Shown here: piece by piece, positions 8,599 through 17,197 of the stretch
How the letters are laid out: each line of letters starts with the position of its first letter
Numbering within the stretch: position 1 is the stretch's first letter
NCBI GenBank assembly: GCA_041547565.1
Contig: JBFEUI010000051.1
Location: forward strand, 1-17,491
Reading direction: 5' to 3'
Source of the DNA: JBFEUI01 sp041547565
GTDB taxonomy: Bacteria; Pseudomonadota; Gammaproteobacteria; Thiohalomonadales; Thiohalomonadaceae
DNA length: 17,491 bases
The notes under the pieces: generated by a model
Told to the model about the DNA's origin: nothing
Databases searched by the model: none
The model's input: the letters and a program-made list of their open reading frames with translations, nothing else
Translations under genes and position numbers: made by a program

Positions 8599-10230
8599 AT
8601 GAATAATTTTTCCACCTTGAAACTGTCGATTCAAACAAAAATCAATCTGGCAGTCATATCCATTTTTGCGCTGGTATTGATCGCGACGTTGCTCCATACC
8701 GCCAACACGGAACGACACCTGGTAACAGAGGTCGTCGAACAGCAGACCAAGGATGCCGCCGACGCCTATTTCGATAGCATCAACACCATGATGCTCACCG
8801 GCACGATGGCCAATCGGGAACTGGTGCGTGACAAGATGAAGGCGCGTCCCGGTATCACCGAGGCACGGGTGATGCGCACCAAGGCGGTCATGGGCGTCTA
8901 TGGGGAGGGCTTTGATTATGAGCACCCTGCCGATGAACTGGATCGACGTGCCCTTGAGGGCGAACAGATCATCGAGCTTTCCAACGATGAAAACGGCGAT
9001 CGACTGTTAACGGTCATCAACCCGGTTACCGCTCAGACCGACTACCGCGGGACCAACTGTATCGTCTGTCATCAGGTCCCCGAGGGTACCGTGCTGGGGG
9101 CGGTGCGGGTGAGCTATTCACTGCGCGAACTCGACAACAGGGTAGGCAAGAACATCCTGTCATCTGCCTTCCTGCAGATTGTGATCTTCGGCATCGGTTT
9201 TACCCTGATTGTCTATCTGCTGCGCAAGGTTGTGGTGCGTCGGCTCAAGGGGTTGCGCTCGGTGATGGAGGAGATAGAAAAGGACTCCGATCTGAGCCGT
9301 GACCTGGATTGCAGTACCAAGAATCCTGATGAGATCTCGACACTGGTTTTCACCTTCAATGCGATGTTGGGCAAGTTCCGCACCAGCATGCAGGAGGTGT
9401 CCAGCGTCACCGGCCAGTTGATTCAGGCGGCGAACAACGTTGAGGCGGTCTCCGAGGCGAGCCTGGGTGAGGTGCTGCGCCAGAAAAACGAGATAGACAG
9501 TGTGGCGACTGCCATGAACGAAATGAGCAGCACGGTACAGGAGGTAGCCAACAATGCGGTACGTACCGCCGAGGCCTCGCAGCAGGCCAATGCCGAGGCG
9601 GCCAACGGCGCCTATGTGGCAACCGAGGCACTGGGCGGTATTACTACATTGATGGGGGAGATGGATTCGGTCTCGGGTGTAATCTCGCGACTTGACTCGG
9701 AGAGTGAGAATATTGGTACCGTACTTGACGTCATTAAGGGTATCTCCGAACAAACCAATCTGCTGGCTTTGAACGCGGCCATTGAGGCAGCGCGTGCCGG
9801 TGAGGCTGGGCGTGGCTTTGCGGTGGTGGCCGATGAGGTACGCACCCTGGCCTCCAGGACCCAGGAGTCAGCGGAGGAGATCCGTTCGATGATCGAAAAC
9901 CTCCAGGGAGGAGCGCGTGAAGCGGTGCGGGTCATGGAAAGCGCCACAGAGATGGCCCGCAAGGGCGAGGAGCAGGTTGAAGCGGCCGCCGAATCGTTGG
10001 GTGAAATTGCCGGTGAGGTATCAAATATCAACAATATGAATACCCAGATCGCCACTGCCGCAGAAGAGCAGACAGCGGTGGCTGAAGAGGTCAACCGCAA
10101 TATCAACACCATTGCCGCCTCGGCAGACAATACCGCAGAGGGGGCACGGCAGAATGCCTCGGTGAGTGAGGAACTGGTGAACTATTCACGGCAGCTGGAG
10201 AGCCTGGTAAGCCGCTTCAAACTCCAGTAG
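8599..10230 (+). CDS. Methyl-accepting chemotaxis protein with a haem c-type periplasmic sensor
   Basis: This 543-residue inner-membrane chemoreceptor relays a periplasmic signal to CheA/CheW. I chose the ATG at 8599 over in-frame TTG codons at 8593 and 8596 because GGAG at 8588-8591 is 7 bases away. TM1 spans about 15-33 and TM2 about 187-208, bracketing a periplasmic domain of about 150 residues. That domain contains C154-I-V-C157-H158, the CxxCH signature for covalent haem c. A HAMP linker follows (about 210-263), then a long helical domain with the conserved hairpin tip (EQTNLLALNAAIEAARAG, 384-401, to VVADEVR). The C-terminus FKLQ lacks a CheR-binding pentapeptide. Haem-bearing receptors of this sort are known from Geobacter and Desulfovibrio (DcrA) and are thought to sense redox, oxygen or NO. 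The ligand here is inference. Confidence 0.93.
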   Translation: MNNFSTLKLSIQTKINLAVISIFALVLIATLLHTANTERHLVTEVVEQQTKDAADAYFDSINTMMLTGTMANRELVRDKMKARPGITEARVMRTKAVMGVYGEGFDYEHPADELDRRALEGEQIIELSNDENGDRLLTVINPVTAQTDYRGTNCIVCHQVPEGTVLGAVRVSYSLRELDNRVGKNILSSAFLQIVIFGIGFTLIVYLLRKVVVRRLKGLRSVMEEIEKDSDLSRDLDCSTKNPDEISTLVFTFNAMLGKFRTSMQEVSSVTGQLIQAANNVEAVSEASLGEVLRQKNEIDSVATAMNEMSSTVQEVANNAVRTAEASQQANAEAANGAYVATEALGGITTLMGEMDSVSGVISRLDSESENIGTVLDVIKGISEQTNLLALNAAIEAARAGEAGRGFAVVADEVRTLASRTQESAEEIRSMIENLQGGAREAVRVMESATEMARKGEEQVEAAAESLGEIAGEVSNINNMNTQIATAAEEQTAVAEEVNRNINTIAASADNTAEGARQNASVSEELVNYSRQLESLVSRFKLQ

Positions 10231-10271
10231 TTATCTGCTACAAATTCAGGTATGACAGGGATGTGATCAAG

Positions 10272-10303
10272 AAAGGCCGCTTTGGACGAAGTGGCCTTTT
10301 TTT
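10272..10303 (+). terminator. Strong intrinsic terminator after the chemoreceptor
   Basis: AAAGGCCGCTT at 10272-10282 pairs with AAGTGGCCTTT at 10289-10299 (11 pairs, one of them G-U) around a 6-base loop, followed by an unbroken T run at 10297-10303. It lies about 40 bases after the stop codon and separates the chemoreceptor from the efflux operon. Confidence 0.93.
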
Positions 10304-10354
10304 GTGCCATGCTTTGAGTCGGGCTTGAATTTCTGAATATCAAAACCATTTGTA

Positions 10355-10383
10355 CTGAAAGGTTTATAAGTAAATGCTAATAT
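10355..10383 (+). promoter_or_regulatory. Promoter of the RND efflux operon
   Basis: CTGAAA at 10355-10360 (4/6 match to -35), a 17-base spacer, then TAATAT at 10378-10383 preceded directly by TGC, giving an extended -10. Transcription would start near 10390, about 40 bases before the adaptor ATG. No operator palindrome stands out in the leader. Confidence 0.55.
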
Positions 10384-10431
10384 GCGGCGTACGAATTTTG
10401 CCAATCACCGTGTGACAGATGAGGAACAGGC

Positions 10432-11451
10432 ATGGGGCCACTGAAAAAACTGACTTTAGTCTTGTTGCTGACAACACAACTCGGGCTTGCGTATGGCGCT
10501 GAGCAAGGGGTGCCATTGGCTACGGCGCCGGTGCGTTACCAGGAGGTGGTGCGCGAGCAGGTGTTTGACGGCGTGCTGGAGGCGGTCAACCAGACGACGG
10601 TCTCTGCTCAGACCTCCGGGCGGATTGTCGAGATTAATTATGATGTGGACGATTTTGTTAGCAAGGACAGCGTTATTATGCGCTTTCGCGACAAGGAGCA
10701 GCGTGCCGCACTGGTGGCTGCAGAGGCCCGTTATGAGGAGGCCGGTGCCAGCTTCAAACGTGTTGAGGAGTTGATTGCCAAAAAGCTGGTATCCCAGTCT
10801 GACTATGACAGGGCGGAGGCTGCCCTGAAGGCGGCCAGGGCCAACCTGGAGCAGGCCCAGGAGCAACTCGAGCACACCGTTGTACGGGCACCCTACAGCG
10901 GCATTGTAGTCAAGCGTCACGTGGAGAAAGGGGAGTTGGCCAGCCCCGGTACCCCGCTTATTACCGGTCTGTCGCTGGAGCACCTGCGCGCCACCGCGAA
11001 TGTCTCACAGACCTATATCAACAAGCTGCGCGAATACGCCCGAGCCCGAGTGATTGTTGCGCATGATGACGTGAAGTCGATCGAGGCAGACAGCCTGACC
11101 ATCAGTCCCTATGCCGATCCAGTGGCCCACACGTTCAAGGTGCGTGTTGATCTGCAGGCGGGTCAGCACGGGCTCTATCCCGGTATGTTTGTCAAGGTGG
11201 CTTTTGTTGTCGGTGAGCAGCGTCGCCTGGTGGCGCCGGCTGCCGCGATTGTTTACCGCAGTGAGGTAACCGGCGTCTATGTGATAAGCGAGACGGGGCA
11301 GGTCAGTTTCCGGCGGGTGCGGGTGGCACGCGTGCTGGATGATGGAAACGTAGAGGTGCTGGCCGGGCTTGCCGAGGGTGAGCAGGTGGCGCTCGAACCG
11401 ATCCGTGCCGGGGCCTACCTCAAACAGTTGCGTGCAGGTGGTGGGAAATGA
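10432..11451 (+). CDS. RND efflux periplasmic adaptor (membrane fusion protein)
   Basis: This 339-residue adaptor would link an RND pump to an outer-membrane channel. The N-terminus MGPLKKLTLVLLLTTQLGLA is a classic Sec signal with likely cleavage near residues 22-24 (AYGAEQ). No lipobox cysteine is present, so it is predicted to be a soluble periplasmic protein. The two lipoyl half-motifs lie at about 56-90 (SAQTSGRIVEI) and 146-180 (HTVVRAPYSGIVVKRHVEKG), flanking a short alpha-helical hairpin (about 88-148). A beta-barrel and membrane-proximal domain follow (GLYPGMFVKVAF near 247-258). The ATG has AGGA at 10422-10425. The stop overlaps the permease start by 4 bases, showing tight translational coupling. 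Confidence 0.95.
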   Translation: MGPLKKLTLVLLLTTQLGLAYGAEQGVPLATAPVRYQEVVREQVFDGVLEAVNQTTVSAQTSGRIVEINYDVDDFVSKDSVIMRFRDKEQRAALVAAEARYEEAGASFKRVEELIAKKLVSQSDYDRAEAALKAARANLEQAQEQLEHTVVRAPYSGIVVKRHVEKGELASPGTPLITGLSLEHLRATANVSQTYINKLREYARARVIVAHDDVKSIEADSLTISPYADPVAHTFKVRVDLQAGQHGLYPGMFVKVAFVVGEQRRLVAPAAAIVYRSEVTGVYVISETGQVSFRRVRVARVLDDGNVEVLAGLAEGEQVALEPIRAGAYLKQLRAGGGK

Positions 11452-14400
11452 GTGAACGTCTCGGCATCTCCGGTGGGGTTGCGCGTCGCTTCCTGACGAC
11501 GGAGATCACGCCGCTGCTGGCACTGGTTGGCCTGTTGCTGGGGCTGTTCGCCGTGCTGGTGACGCCACGCGAAGAAGAGCCGCAGATCAATGTCACGTTT
11601 GCCAATATTTTCATTGCCTATCCCGGCGCCTCTGCCGTGGAGGTGGAAAGCCTGGTCAGCACACCGGCAGAACAGATCCTTTCCGAGATTGAGGGGGTCA
11701 AGCATGTCTACTCGGTCTCCCGTCCCGGCATGGCGGTGCTGACGGTTCAGTATGAGGTGGGTGAGGAGCGCACCTCGGCAATCGTGCGCCTGTATAACGC
11801 CATCTTCTCCAAGCAGGATTGGCTGCCGCAAAATCTCGGTGTGGCGCAACCCATTATCAAACCCAAGGGAATCGATGATGTGCCGATTGTCACGCTTACC
11901 CTGTGGAGTGACAACCCGCAGACCGGCGGCAGCGAACTGCTGGAGGTGGGGCATGCCATCGAAGCGGAGCTGAAGCGGGTCAAGGGCACACGCGATGTGT
12001 ACACCATCGGTGGACCCGAGCAGGTGGTGCATGTGCTGCTGCAGCCGGAGCGCCTGGCGGGCTATGGTCTGGCGCTGGATGACCTGCGTACGGCGTTGCA
12101 GGTCAGTAATTCGACCCGGCCATCGGGGGCCCTGGTGCGTGATAACCAGGAGGTGCTGGTACAGGCCGGTACTTTCCTCGCCAGCGTTGACGAAATTAGC
12201 GCGCTGGTGGTGGGCGTGCATGAAGGGCAGCCGGTCTACCTGCGTGATGTGGCCGACATCCGTTATGGTGCAGACCATCCGGAGCAGTATGTCTGGTTTG
12301 GTACCGGTCCGGCTGCGGCGGACAAAGGCATCAACCTGGCAGGTGAATTTCCCGCCGTGACAGTAGCTGTCGCCAAACAGCCGGGTACCAACGCGGTGAA
12401 AATTGCTGACAGTGTTATCGAACGTTTTGCACAGCTTGAGGGGACCTTCGTGCCCGAGGGTATCAAGGCCACGGTGACTCGCAACTACGGAAAAACGGCC
12501 AATGACAAGGCGCAGAAGCTGATCAGCAAGCTTATCTTCGCCACCGCCTCGGTGGTAGCGCTGGTGCTTTTCGCCCTCGGTTATCGCGAGGCCTTTATTG
12601 TCGGCATGGCGGTGGTGATTACGCTGGCGATTACCCTGTTTGCATCCTGGGCCTGGGGCTTCACCCTCAACCGTGTTTCGTTGTTTGCCCTGATCTTCTC
12701 CATCGGTATCCTGGTTGATGATGCCATTGTGGTGGTGGAGAATATCCACCGGCACATGCAGATGGGCAGCAAGAACCTGCTTGAGGCAATCCCCCTGGCG
12801 GTGGACGAGGTGGGGGGACCCACCATCCTGGCTACCTTTACCGTGATCGCCGCCCTGTTGCCGATGGCATTTGTCACCGGTCTGATGGGGCCCTACATGA
12901 GCCCCATCCCGATAAACGCCTCCATCGGCATGCTGATCTCGCTGGCAGTGGCCTTTGTGGTCACCCCGTGGATGTTCTATGCGGTAATGAAGAAGGCCAA
13001 GCACCACGCCCCTCACGCTGAAGGCGGTGCCAACTGGGTCACCCGGCTGTTCGAGCGCAGTGTCGGACCGTTCTTGCGCGGCAGCGAAGGCGCAAACCGC
13101 CGTCGCCTGCTCGGTGGCGGGATTATTGCCCTGATTGCGATCTCGGTTGGACTGGCCGGAGTCAAACTGGTGGTTCTCAAGATGCTGCCGTTTGACAACA
13201 AGTCGGAGTTCCAGGTGGTGGTCGACATGCCCGAGGGCAGCAGCGTTGAGCAGACCGCCAGGGTGCTTTCCGAACTGGGCGGCTATCTGGCAAAGGTGCC
13301 GGAGGTGACCGACTACCAGGCCTACGCCGGTATCGCCTCGCCGATTAACTTTAATGGGCTGGTGCGACAGTATTACCTGCGTGAGGCGGCCAACGTCGGT
13401 GATATCCAGGTCAACCTGGTGGAGAAGGCCAGGCGTGAGAGGCAGAGCCATGAGGTGGCCCAGGCGGTGCGTGAGCCGCTGCAGGCCATCGGTCGCCGCC
13501 ACAACGCCAATGTGAAGGTGGTGGAGGTACCACCGGGCCCGCCGGTGCAGTCGCCGCTGGTCGCAGAGATCTACGGCCTCGACTACGCAGGCCAGATCAA
13601 GGTTGCCAAGCAGGTGCGTGAGGTGTTTGAGTCGACAGCGGATATTGTCGATATCGATGACAGTGTCGAGGCCGAGGCACCAAAGCTCATCGTGCGGGTC
13701 GACCAGCAGAAGGCGGCGAGCCTGGGGGTGGCGCAGCAGATGGTCGTGGCTGCACTCTCTACCGTGCTGAGCGGGGAAGATGTCTCCTATTTGCACGGTG
13801 CACACTTCAAGTACCCGCGTCCCATTCGTCTGGAGTTTGATGTGGCGGACAAGGCCGATATTGCCGCCGTACTCGAGTTGAGGGTGCGCAGCGCCGGCGG
13901 TGGTCTGGTCCCGCTGTCAGATATCGTCACCGTGGAGCAGGTGCTCCGGGAAAATGCCATCTACCACAAGGACATGCAGAGACTGGTGTATGTCACCGCC
14001 GATATGGCGGGGGAACTGGATAGCCCCCTGTACGGCCTGTTTGACATCTTCTCCAGCCTCAGGACGCAGGTGATGGAGGGCGGACAGGTGCTGAAACAGT
14101 ATTTCATCAATCCGCCGGAGAATCCCTACGAGTACAGTCTCAAGTGGGACGGTGAGTGGCAGGTAACCTATGAGACCTTCCGCGATATGGGGATTGCCTA
14201 CTCTGTCGGGTTGATACTCATCTACCTGCTGGTGGTGGCCCAGTTCCGCTCCTACCTGGTGCCGCTGATCATCATGGCGCCGATACCCCTGACCATTATC
14301 GGGGTGATGCCGGGGCATGCGCTGGCGGGAAAACAGTTTACCGCCACCTCGATGATCGGAATGATAGCGCTGGCGGGGATTATCGTCCGCAACTCTATCC

Positions 14401-14684
14401 TGCTGGTCGATTTCATCAATCAGCAGGTCAGGGAGGGGGTCGATTTTGAGCGGGCGGTAATCAATGCCGGTGCGGTGCGTGCCAAACCCATTGTGCTGAC
14501 CGGTGTGGCGGCGATGATGGGCGCCTTTTTCATCCTCGATGACCCGATCTTCAGCGGTCTGGCCGTGTCGCTTATCTCGGGCATTCTGGTCTCCACCATG
14601 CTTACCCTGCTGGTGATCCCTGTGATGTACTATGCCTTTATGTATCGGCGCCTCGACACAATAGCGGCAACAAGTGGTCAATAA
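11448..14684 (+). CDS. RND efflux permease (HAE-type)
   Basis: This 1078-residue inner-membrane proton-driven exporter has the normal RND plan: TM1 at about 19-38, a large periplasmic loop, TM2-6 (about 358-515), TM7 (about 556-575), a second large loop and TM8-12 at the end. TM4 carries Asp424-Asp425 in GILVDDAIVVVEN, the proton-relay pair of hydrophobe and amphiphile exporters; metal exporters such as CusA usually keep only one of them. Late TM motifs include FTATSMIGMIALAGIIVRNSI. The substrate cannot be predicted. Its ATG overlaps the adaptor stop. No TolC-like channel gene follows, so one encoded elsewhere must be shared. Confidence 0.95.
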   Translation: MSERLGISGGVARRFLTTEITPLLALVGLLLGLFAVLVTPREEEPQINVTFANIFIAYPGASAVEVESLVSTPAEQILSEIEGVKHVYSVSRPGMAVLTVQYEVGEERTSAIVRLYNAIFSKQDWLPQNLGVAQPIIKPKGIDDVPIVTLTLWSDNPQTGGSELLEVGHAIEAELKRVKGTRDVYTIGGPEQVVHVLLQPERLAGYGLALDDLRTALQVSNSTRPSGALVRDNQEVLVQAGTFLASVDEISALVVGVHEGQPVYLRDVADIRYGADHPEQYVWFGTGPAAADKGINLAGEFPAVTVAVAKQPGTNAVKIADSVIERFAQLEGTFVPEGIKATVTRNYGKTANDKAQKLISKLIFATASVVALVLFALGYREAFIVGMAVVITLAITLFASWAWGFTLNRVSLFALIFSIGILVDDAIVVVENIHRHMQMGSKNLLEAIPLAVDEVGGPTILATFTVIAALLPMAFVTGLMGPYMSPIPINASIGMLISLAVAFVVTPWMFYAVMKKAKHHAPHAEGGANWVTRLFERSVGPFLRGSEGANRRRLLGGGIIALIAISVGLAGVKLVVLKMLPFDNKSEFQVVVDMPEGSSVEQTARVLSELGGYLAKVPEVTDYQAYAGIASPINFNGLVRQYYLREAANVGDIQVNLVEKARRERQSHEVAQAVREPLQAIGRRHNANVKVVEVPPGPPVQSPLVAEIYGLDYAGQIKVAKQVREVFESTADIVDIDDSVEAEAPKLIVRVDQQKAASLGVAQQMVVAALSTVLSGEDVSYLHGAHFKYPRPIRLEFDVADKADIAAVLELRVRSAGGGLVPLSDIVTVEQVLRENAIYHKDMQRLVYVTADMAGELDSPLYGLFDIFSSLRTQVMEGGQVLKQYFINPPENPYEYSLKWDGEWQVTYETFRDMGIAYSVGLILIYLLVVAQFRSYLVPLIIMAPIPLTIIGVMPGHALAGKQFTATSMIGMIALAGIIVRNSILLVDFINQQVREGVDFERAVINAGAVRAKPIVLTGVAAMMGAFFILDDPIFSGLAVSLISGILVSTMLTLLVIPVMYYAFMYRRLDTIAATSGQ

Positions 14685-14782
14685 TGGCCACTGGCCGCCA
14701 ATGCGCCTGTCTCCAGGCAAACGGCCCAGAAGGGTTGCAGCAGGCAGATTGCCATTGTGAAACGGTAGGGTAATAAAGTATC

Positions 14783-14797
14783 CTTAACCGCCATAAG
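14783..14797. promoter_or_regulatory. LysR-type box upstream of the LysR gene
   Basis: CTTA at 14783-14786 and TAAG at 14794-14797 form an interrupted palindrome with a 7-base centre, containing the T-N11-A pattern typical of LysR-family operators. It lies about 48 bases before the LysR start codon, where autoregulators of this family usually bind. It is a short degenerate motif, so a chance match is possible. Confidence 0.35.
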
Positions 14798-14844
14798 TTA
14801 CATATATGCCATGTCAGTGGTTATCCATGGCGGGAGGAGGCGAT

Positions 14845-15747
14845 ATGGCGGATAGAAGATTACAGGTATTTCATACGGTTGCGCGGTTGTTGAGTTTTAC
14901 CAAGGCAGCCGAGTCGCTGCATATGACCCAGCCTGCGGTGACCTTTCAGGTACGCCAACTGGAAGAGTACTTCAATACCCGGCTGTTTGACCGGACCCAC
15001 AATCGCATCAGCCTGACCGAGGCGGGATCCAGGGTATACGAATACGCGGACAAGATTTTCGCCCTCTACTCCGAGATGGAAAATGCCGTTCGCGACCTGA
15101 CCGGTGAGGTCAGCGGGGTGTTGATGCTCGGGGCCAGCACCACGATTGCCGAGTATATGCTCCCCTCGCTACTGGGCGACTTCAAGGCAAAGTATCCCGA
15201 GGTCAGTATTCGCCTGCAGGTGGCCAACAGCGATGCGATTGTCCACATGGTGGAGAACAACAGTATTGATCTAGGTGTGGTTGAGGCACCTGTCAGCAAC
15301 AAAAACCTGGCGGTTGAAACCTGCCGCATGGACCGCATGGTGCTGGTCGTGCCGCCGGACCACGAACTGGCCTCCAAGAAGAAGGCCCCGATCAGCTGCC
15401 TGGTGGATTACCCCTACGTTTGCCGGGAAGAAGGCTCGGGCACCCGGGATGTGATGCTCGAATACCTGAACGCATCGGGCGCCAATCCGGCGGAACTGGA
15501 TATCGTCATGGAGTTGGGTAGCCCCGAGGCGGTGAAGGGGGCCGTCGAGTCGGGCATGGGTATATCGATCCTGTCACGCTCCACCATCGAAAAGGAGCTG
15601 AAACTCGGCTCACTCGTTGCCCTTGAACTGGAAGAGCCCATCGAGCGCCCCTTCTCGTTTGTCCATCAGAAACAGAAATTTCGCCTGCGCGCAATTGAGA
15701 AGCTGCTTGATTTTGCCCAGGACTACTGCAAATCCTTTGACACATGA
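14845..15747 (+). CDS. LysR-family transcriptional regulator, CysL/YeiE-like
   Basis: This 300-residue regulator has an N-terminal winged helix-turn-helix (about 2-60; recognition region SFTKAAESLHMTQPAVTFQV at 17-36) and a two-lobed substrate-binding domain. Ligand-site motifs GASTTIAEYMLP at 96-107 and REEGSGTRD at 194-202 place it near the CysL/YeiE group, members of which respond to sulfur-related or small anionic ligands; that placement is from pattern memory. I moved the start from ATG 14806 to ATG 14845. A strong GGGAGGAGG at 14832-14840 precedes it, and the protein then begins MADRRLQVFHTVA as the family does. The gene overlaps the next one by 4 bases (ATGA). Its targets may include the downstream genes, but the neighbours do not reveal the ligand. 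Confidence 0.93.
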   Translation: MADRRLQVFHTVARLLSFTKAAESLHMTQPAVTFQVRQLEEYFNTRLFDRTHNRISLTEAGSRVYEYADKIFALYSEMENAVRDLTGEVSGVLMLGASTTIAEYMLPSLLGDFKAKYPEVSIRLQVANSDAIVHMVENNSIDLGVVEAPVSNKNLAVETCRMDRMVLVVPPDHELASKKKAPISCLVDYPYVCREEGSGTRDVMLEYLNASGANPAELDIVMELGSPEAVKGAVESGMGISILSRSTIEKELKLGSLVALELEEPIERPFSFVHQKQKFRLRAIEKLLDFAQDYCKSFDT

Positions 15748-16121
15748 TATTGCCCCAGAACACAAAAACCGACAATGGCGAAAAACGCCTGCTACAGTGC
15801 TATGCAAAGCTGGCCGAGGCAGAGCGCAACACGTTGCTCGATTTTGCCGAGTTTCTTCTCGCACGTTCACCGGATTCGGAGCAGACCGTGGATATCACCC
15901 CGCGGCCTGTGCCCCGCCCTGAAGAGGAGAGTGTGATTGCCGCGATTAAGCGACTTTCCGATGTCTATCACATGCTGGACCGTTCCAGGATGTTGCATGA
16001 GACATCCGGCCTGATGGCGCAGCATGTGATGCAGGGCAGGGAGGCGGCCGAGGTAATTGATGAACTGGAGCTGCTGTTTCAGGCCCACTACGAAAAACAA
16101 TTTGGTGAACAATCCAGCTAG
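15744..16121 (+). CDS. Conserved-looking hypothetical protein coupled to the LysR gene
   Basis: I do not recognise this 125-residue protein. It lacks a signal peptide, membrane segments and cysteine pairs (one Cys near residue 19) and is predicted largely helical. Residues about 26-43 (AEAERNTLLDFAEFLLAR) resemble the short motif found in DUF2281-like and some antitoxin proteins, which alone does not prove kinship. After a Pro-rich linker (about 52-59) come helices with IAAIKRLSDVYHMLDR and a C-terminal EVIDELELLFQAHYEKQFG. The ATG overlaps the LysR stop as ATGA with no Shine-Dalgarno, so it is probably translated by reinitiation. Only 11 bases separate it from the permease ATG. Translational coupling on both sides and unbroken codon use argue that it is real. 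Confidence 0.8.
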   Translation: MILPQNTKTDNGEKRLLQCYAKLAEAERNTLLDFAEFLLARSPDSEQTVDITPRPVPRPEEESVIAAIKRLSDVYHMLDRSRMLHETSGLMAQHVMQGREAAEVIDELELLFQAHYEKQFGEQSS

Positions 16122-16132
16122 AAGGCTTGAAC

Positions 16133-17197
16133 ATGGAAGTCATTCGCACCTGGTTCCAGCGCTATTTCTCTGATCCGCAGACCATTTTGCTGGTGGTGCT
16201 GCTTGCCGTCGGCTTCGGCGTGGTGCTCACCATGGGGCAGATGCTGGCCCCGGTGCTCGCGAGTATCGTCATCGCCTATCTGTTGGAAGGGGTGGTGAAA
16301 TACCTGGAGGCGAAGGGTGCACCACGGTTCAGAATGGTAGTGCTGGTGTTTCTGGTCTTTATGGCCTTTCTGCTGTTTATTATTTTCGGCCTGTCGCCGT
16401 TGTTATGGAATCAGACGGTGGAGTTGATGCGCGAGCTGCCCAGCAACATCAGCGAGGGCCAGGCGGCACTGATGCAGCTGCCGCAGCACTACCCGTTTAT
16501 CTCCGAAGAGCAGTTGACCGAATTCATGCAGGTGATTCGCGCCGAGATCGCTGCACTTGGCCAGCGCGTGCTCTCGTTGTCGCTGGCCTCCATTCCCAGC
16601 ATTATCACGGTGCTTATTTACCTGATACTGGTGCCCTTGCTGGTATTTTTCTTCCTCAAGGACAAGGAGAAGATCCTCAACTGGATGACCGGTTTTCTTC
16701 CCCATGAGCGTAAGCTCGCCTCGCATATCTGGAGCGAGGTGGACATGCAACTGGGCAACTATGTGCGCGGCAAGTTCTGGGAGATCCTCATTGTCGGTAT
16801 CACCACCTTTGTCGTGTTTGCCCTGATGGGTCTCAAGTATGCGATGTTGCTGGGCGTGCTGGTGGGCCTGTCGGTACTGGTGCCCTATATCGGCGCGGCG
16901 GTGGTTACGGCGCCGGTTGCCCTGATCGCCTATTTCCAGTGGGGCTGGGGTTCCGACTTTGCCTGGTTGCTGGTGGCATACGGTATTATCCAGGCACTGG
17001 ACGGTAACGTACTGGTGCCGCTGCTGTTTTCCGAGGTGGTGAATCTTCACCCCGTTGCGATTATCGTTGCGGTGCTGGTGTTCGGCGGCTTGTGGGGCTT
17101 CTGGGGCGTGTTCTTCGCCATCCCCCTCGGCACCCTGGTCAATGCGATCCTCATCGCCTGGCCCAGGCCGCAGCAGGAAGTGAAGGGTGAAGGGTGA
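16133..17197 (+). CDS. AI-2E/PerM-family membrane permease
   Basis: This 354-residue integral membrane protein belongs to the AI-2E transporter (UPF0118/PerM) family, whose members are linked to autoinducer-2 export or small-ion transport. I chose ATG 16133 over the TTG at 16127 because GAAGG at 16121-16125 sits 7 bases from it. Hydrophobic spans fall at about 17-56 and 67-92, then a soluble helical stretch (about 95-150), then 152-176 and 216-345. Hallmarks are LVPYIGAAVVTAP at 249-261 and LDGNVLVPLLFSEVVNLHP at 289-307. The last residues, EVKGEG, are encoded by heptanucleotide repeats, and the stop lies inside a repeat unit. It is apparently co-transcribed with the LysR and hypothetical genes. 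The substrate is not evident. Confidence 0.93.
   Translation: MEVIRTWFQRYFSDPQTILLVVLLAVGFGVVLTMGQMLAPVLASIVIAYLLEGVVKYLEAKGAPRFRMVVLVFLVFMAFLLFIIFGLSPLLWNQTVELMRELPSNISEGQAALMQLPQHYPFISEEQLTEFMQVIRAEIAALGQRVLSLSLASIPSIITVLIYLILVPLLVFFFLKDKEKILNWMTGFLPHERKLASHIWSEVDMQLGNYVRGKFWEILIVGITTFVVFALMGLKYAMLLGVLVGLSVLVPYIGAAVVTAPVALIAYFQWGWGSDFAWLLVAYGIIQALDGNVLVPLLFSEVVNLHPVAIIVAVLVFGGLWGFWGVFFAIPLGTLVNAILIAWPRPQQEVKGEG

Noticed and set aside
6719..10230. A novel defence or toxin-antitoxin island
   Set aside because: No nuclease, toxin, reverse transcriptase or helicase partners are present; the genes are signalling and transport types with normal codon use.
11415..13805. A 796-codon open frame on the minus strand opposite the RND permease
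   Set aside because: It lies antisense to an unmistakable RND gene. Its translation is rich in His, Gln and Arg and has no recognisable domain, the usual result of reading high-GC codons on the opposite strand.
14705..14718. Hairpin GCCTG-TCTC-CAGGC after the RND operon
   Set aside because: A 5-bp stem without a T run is too weak to call a terminator; no better one is visible before the LysR gene.
14806..14844. Upstream ATG for the LysR gene
   Set aside because: The 13 extra residues do not resemble the family N-terminus, and a strong GGAGGAGG directly precedes the ATG at 14845.
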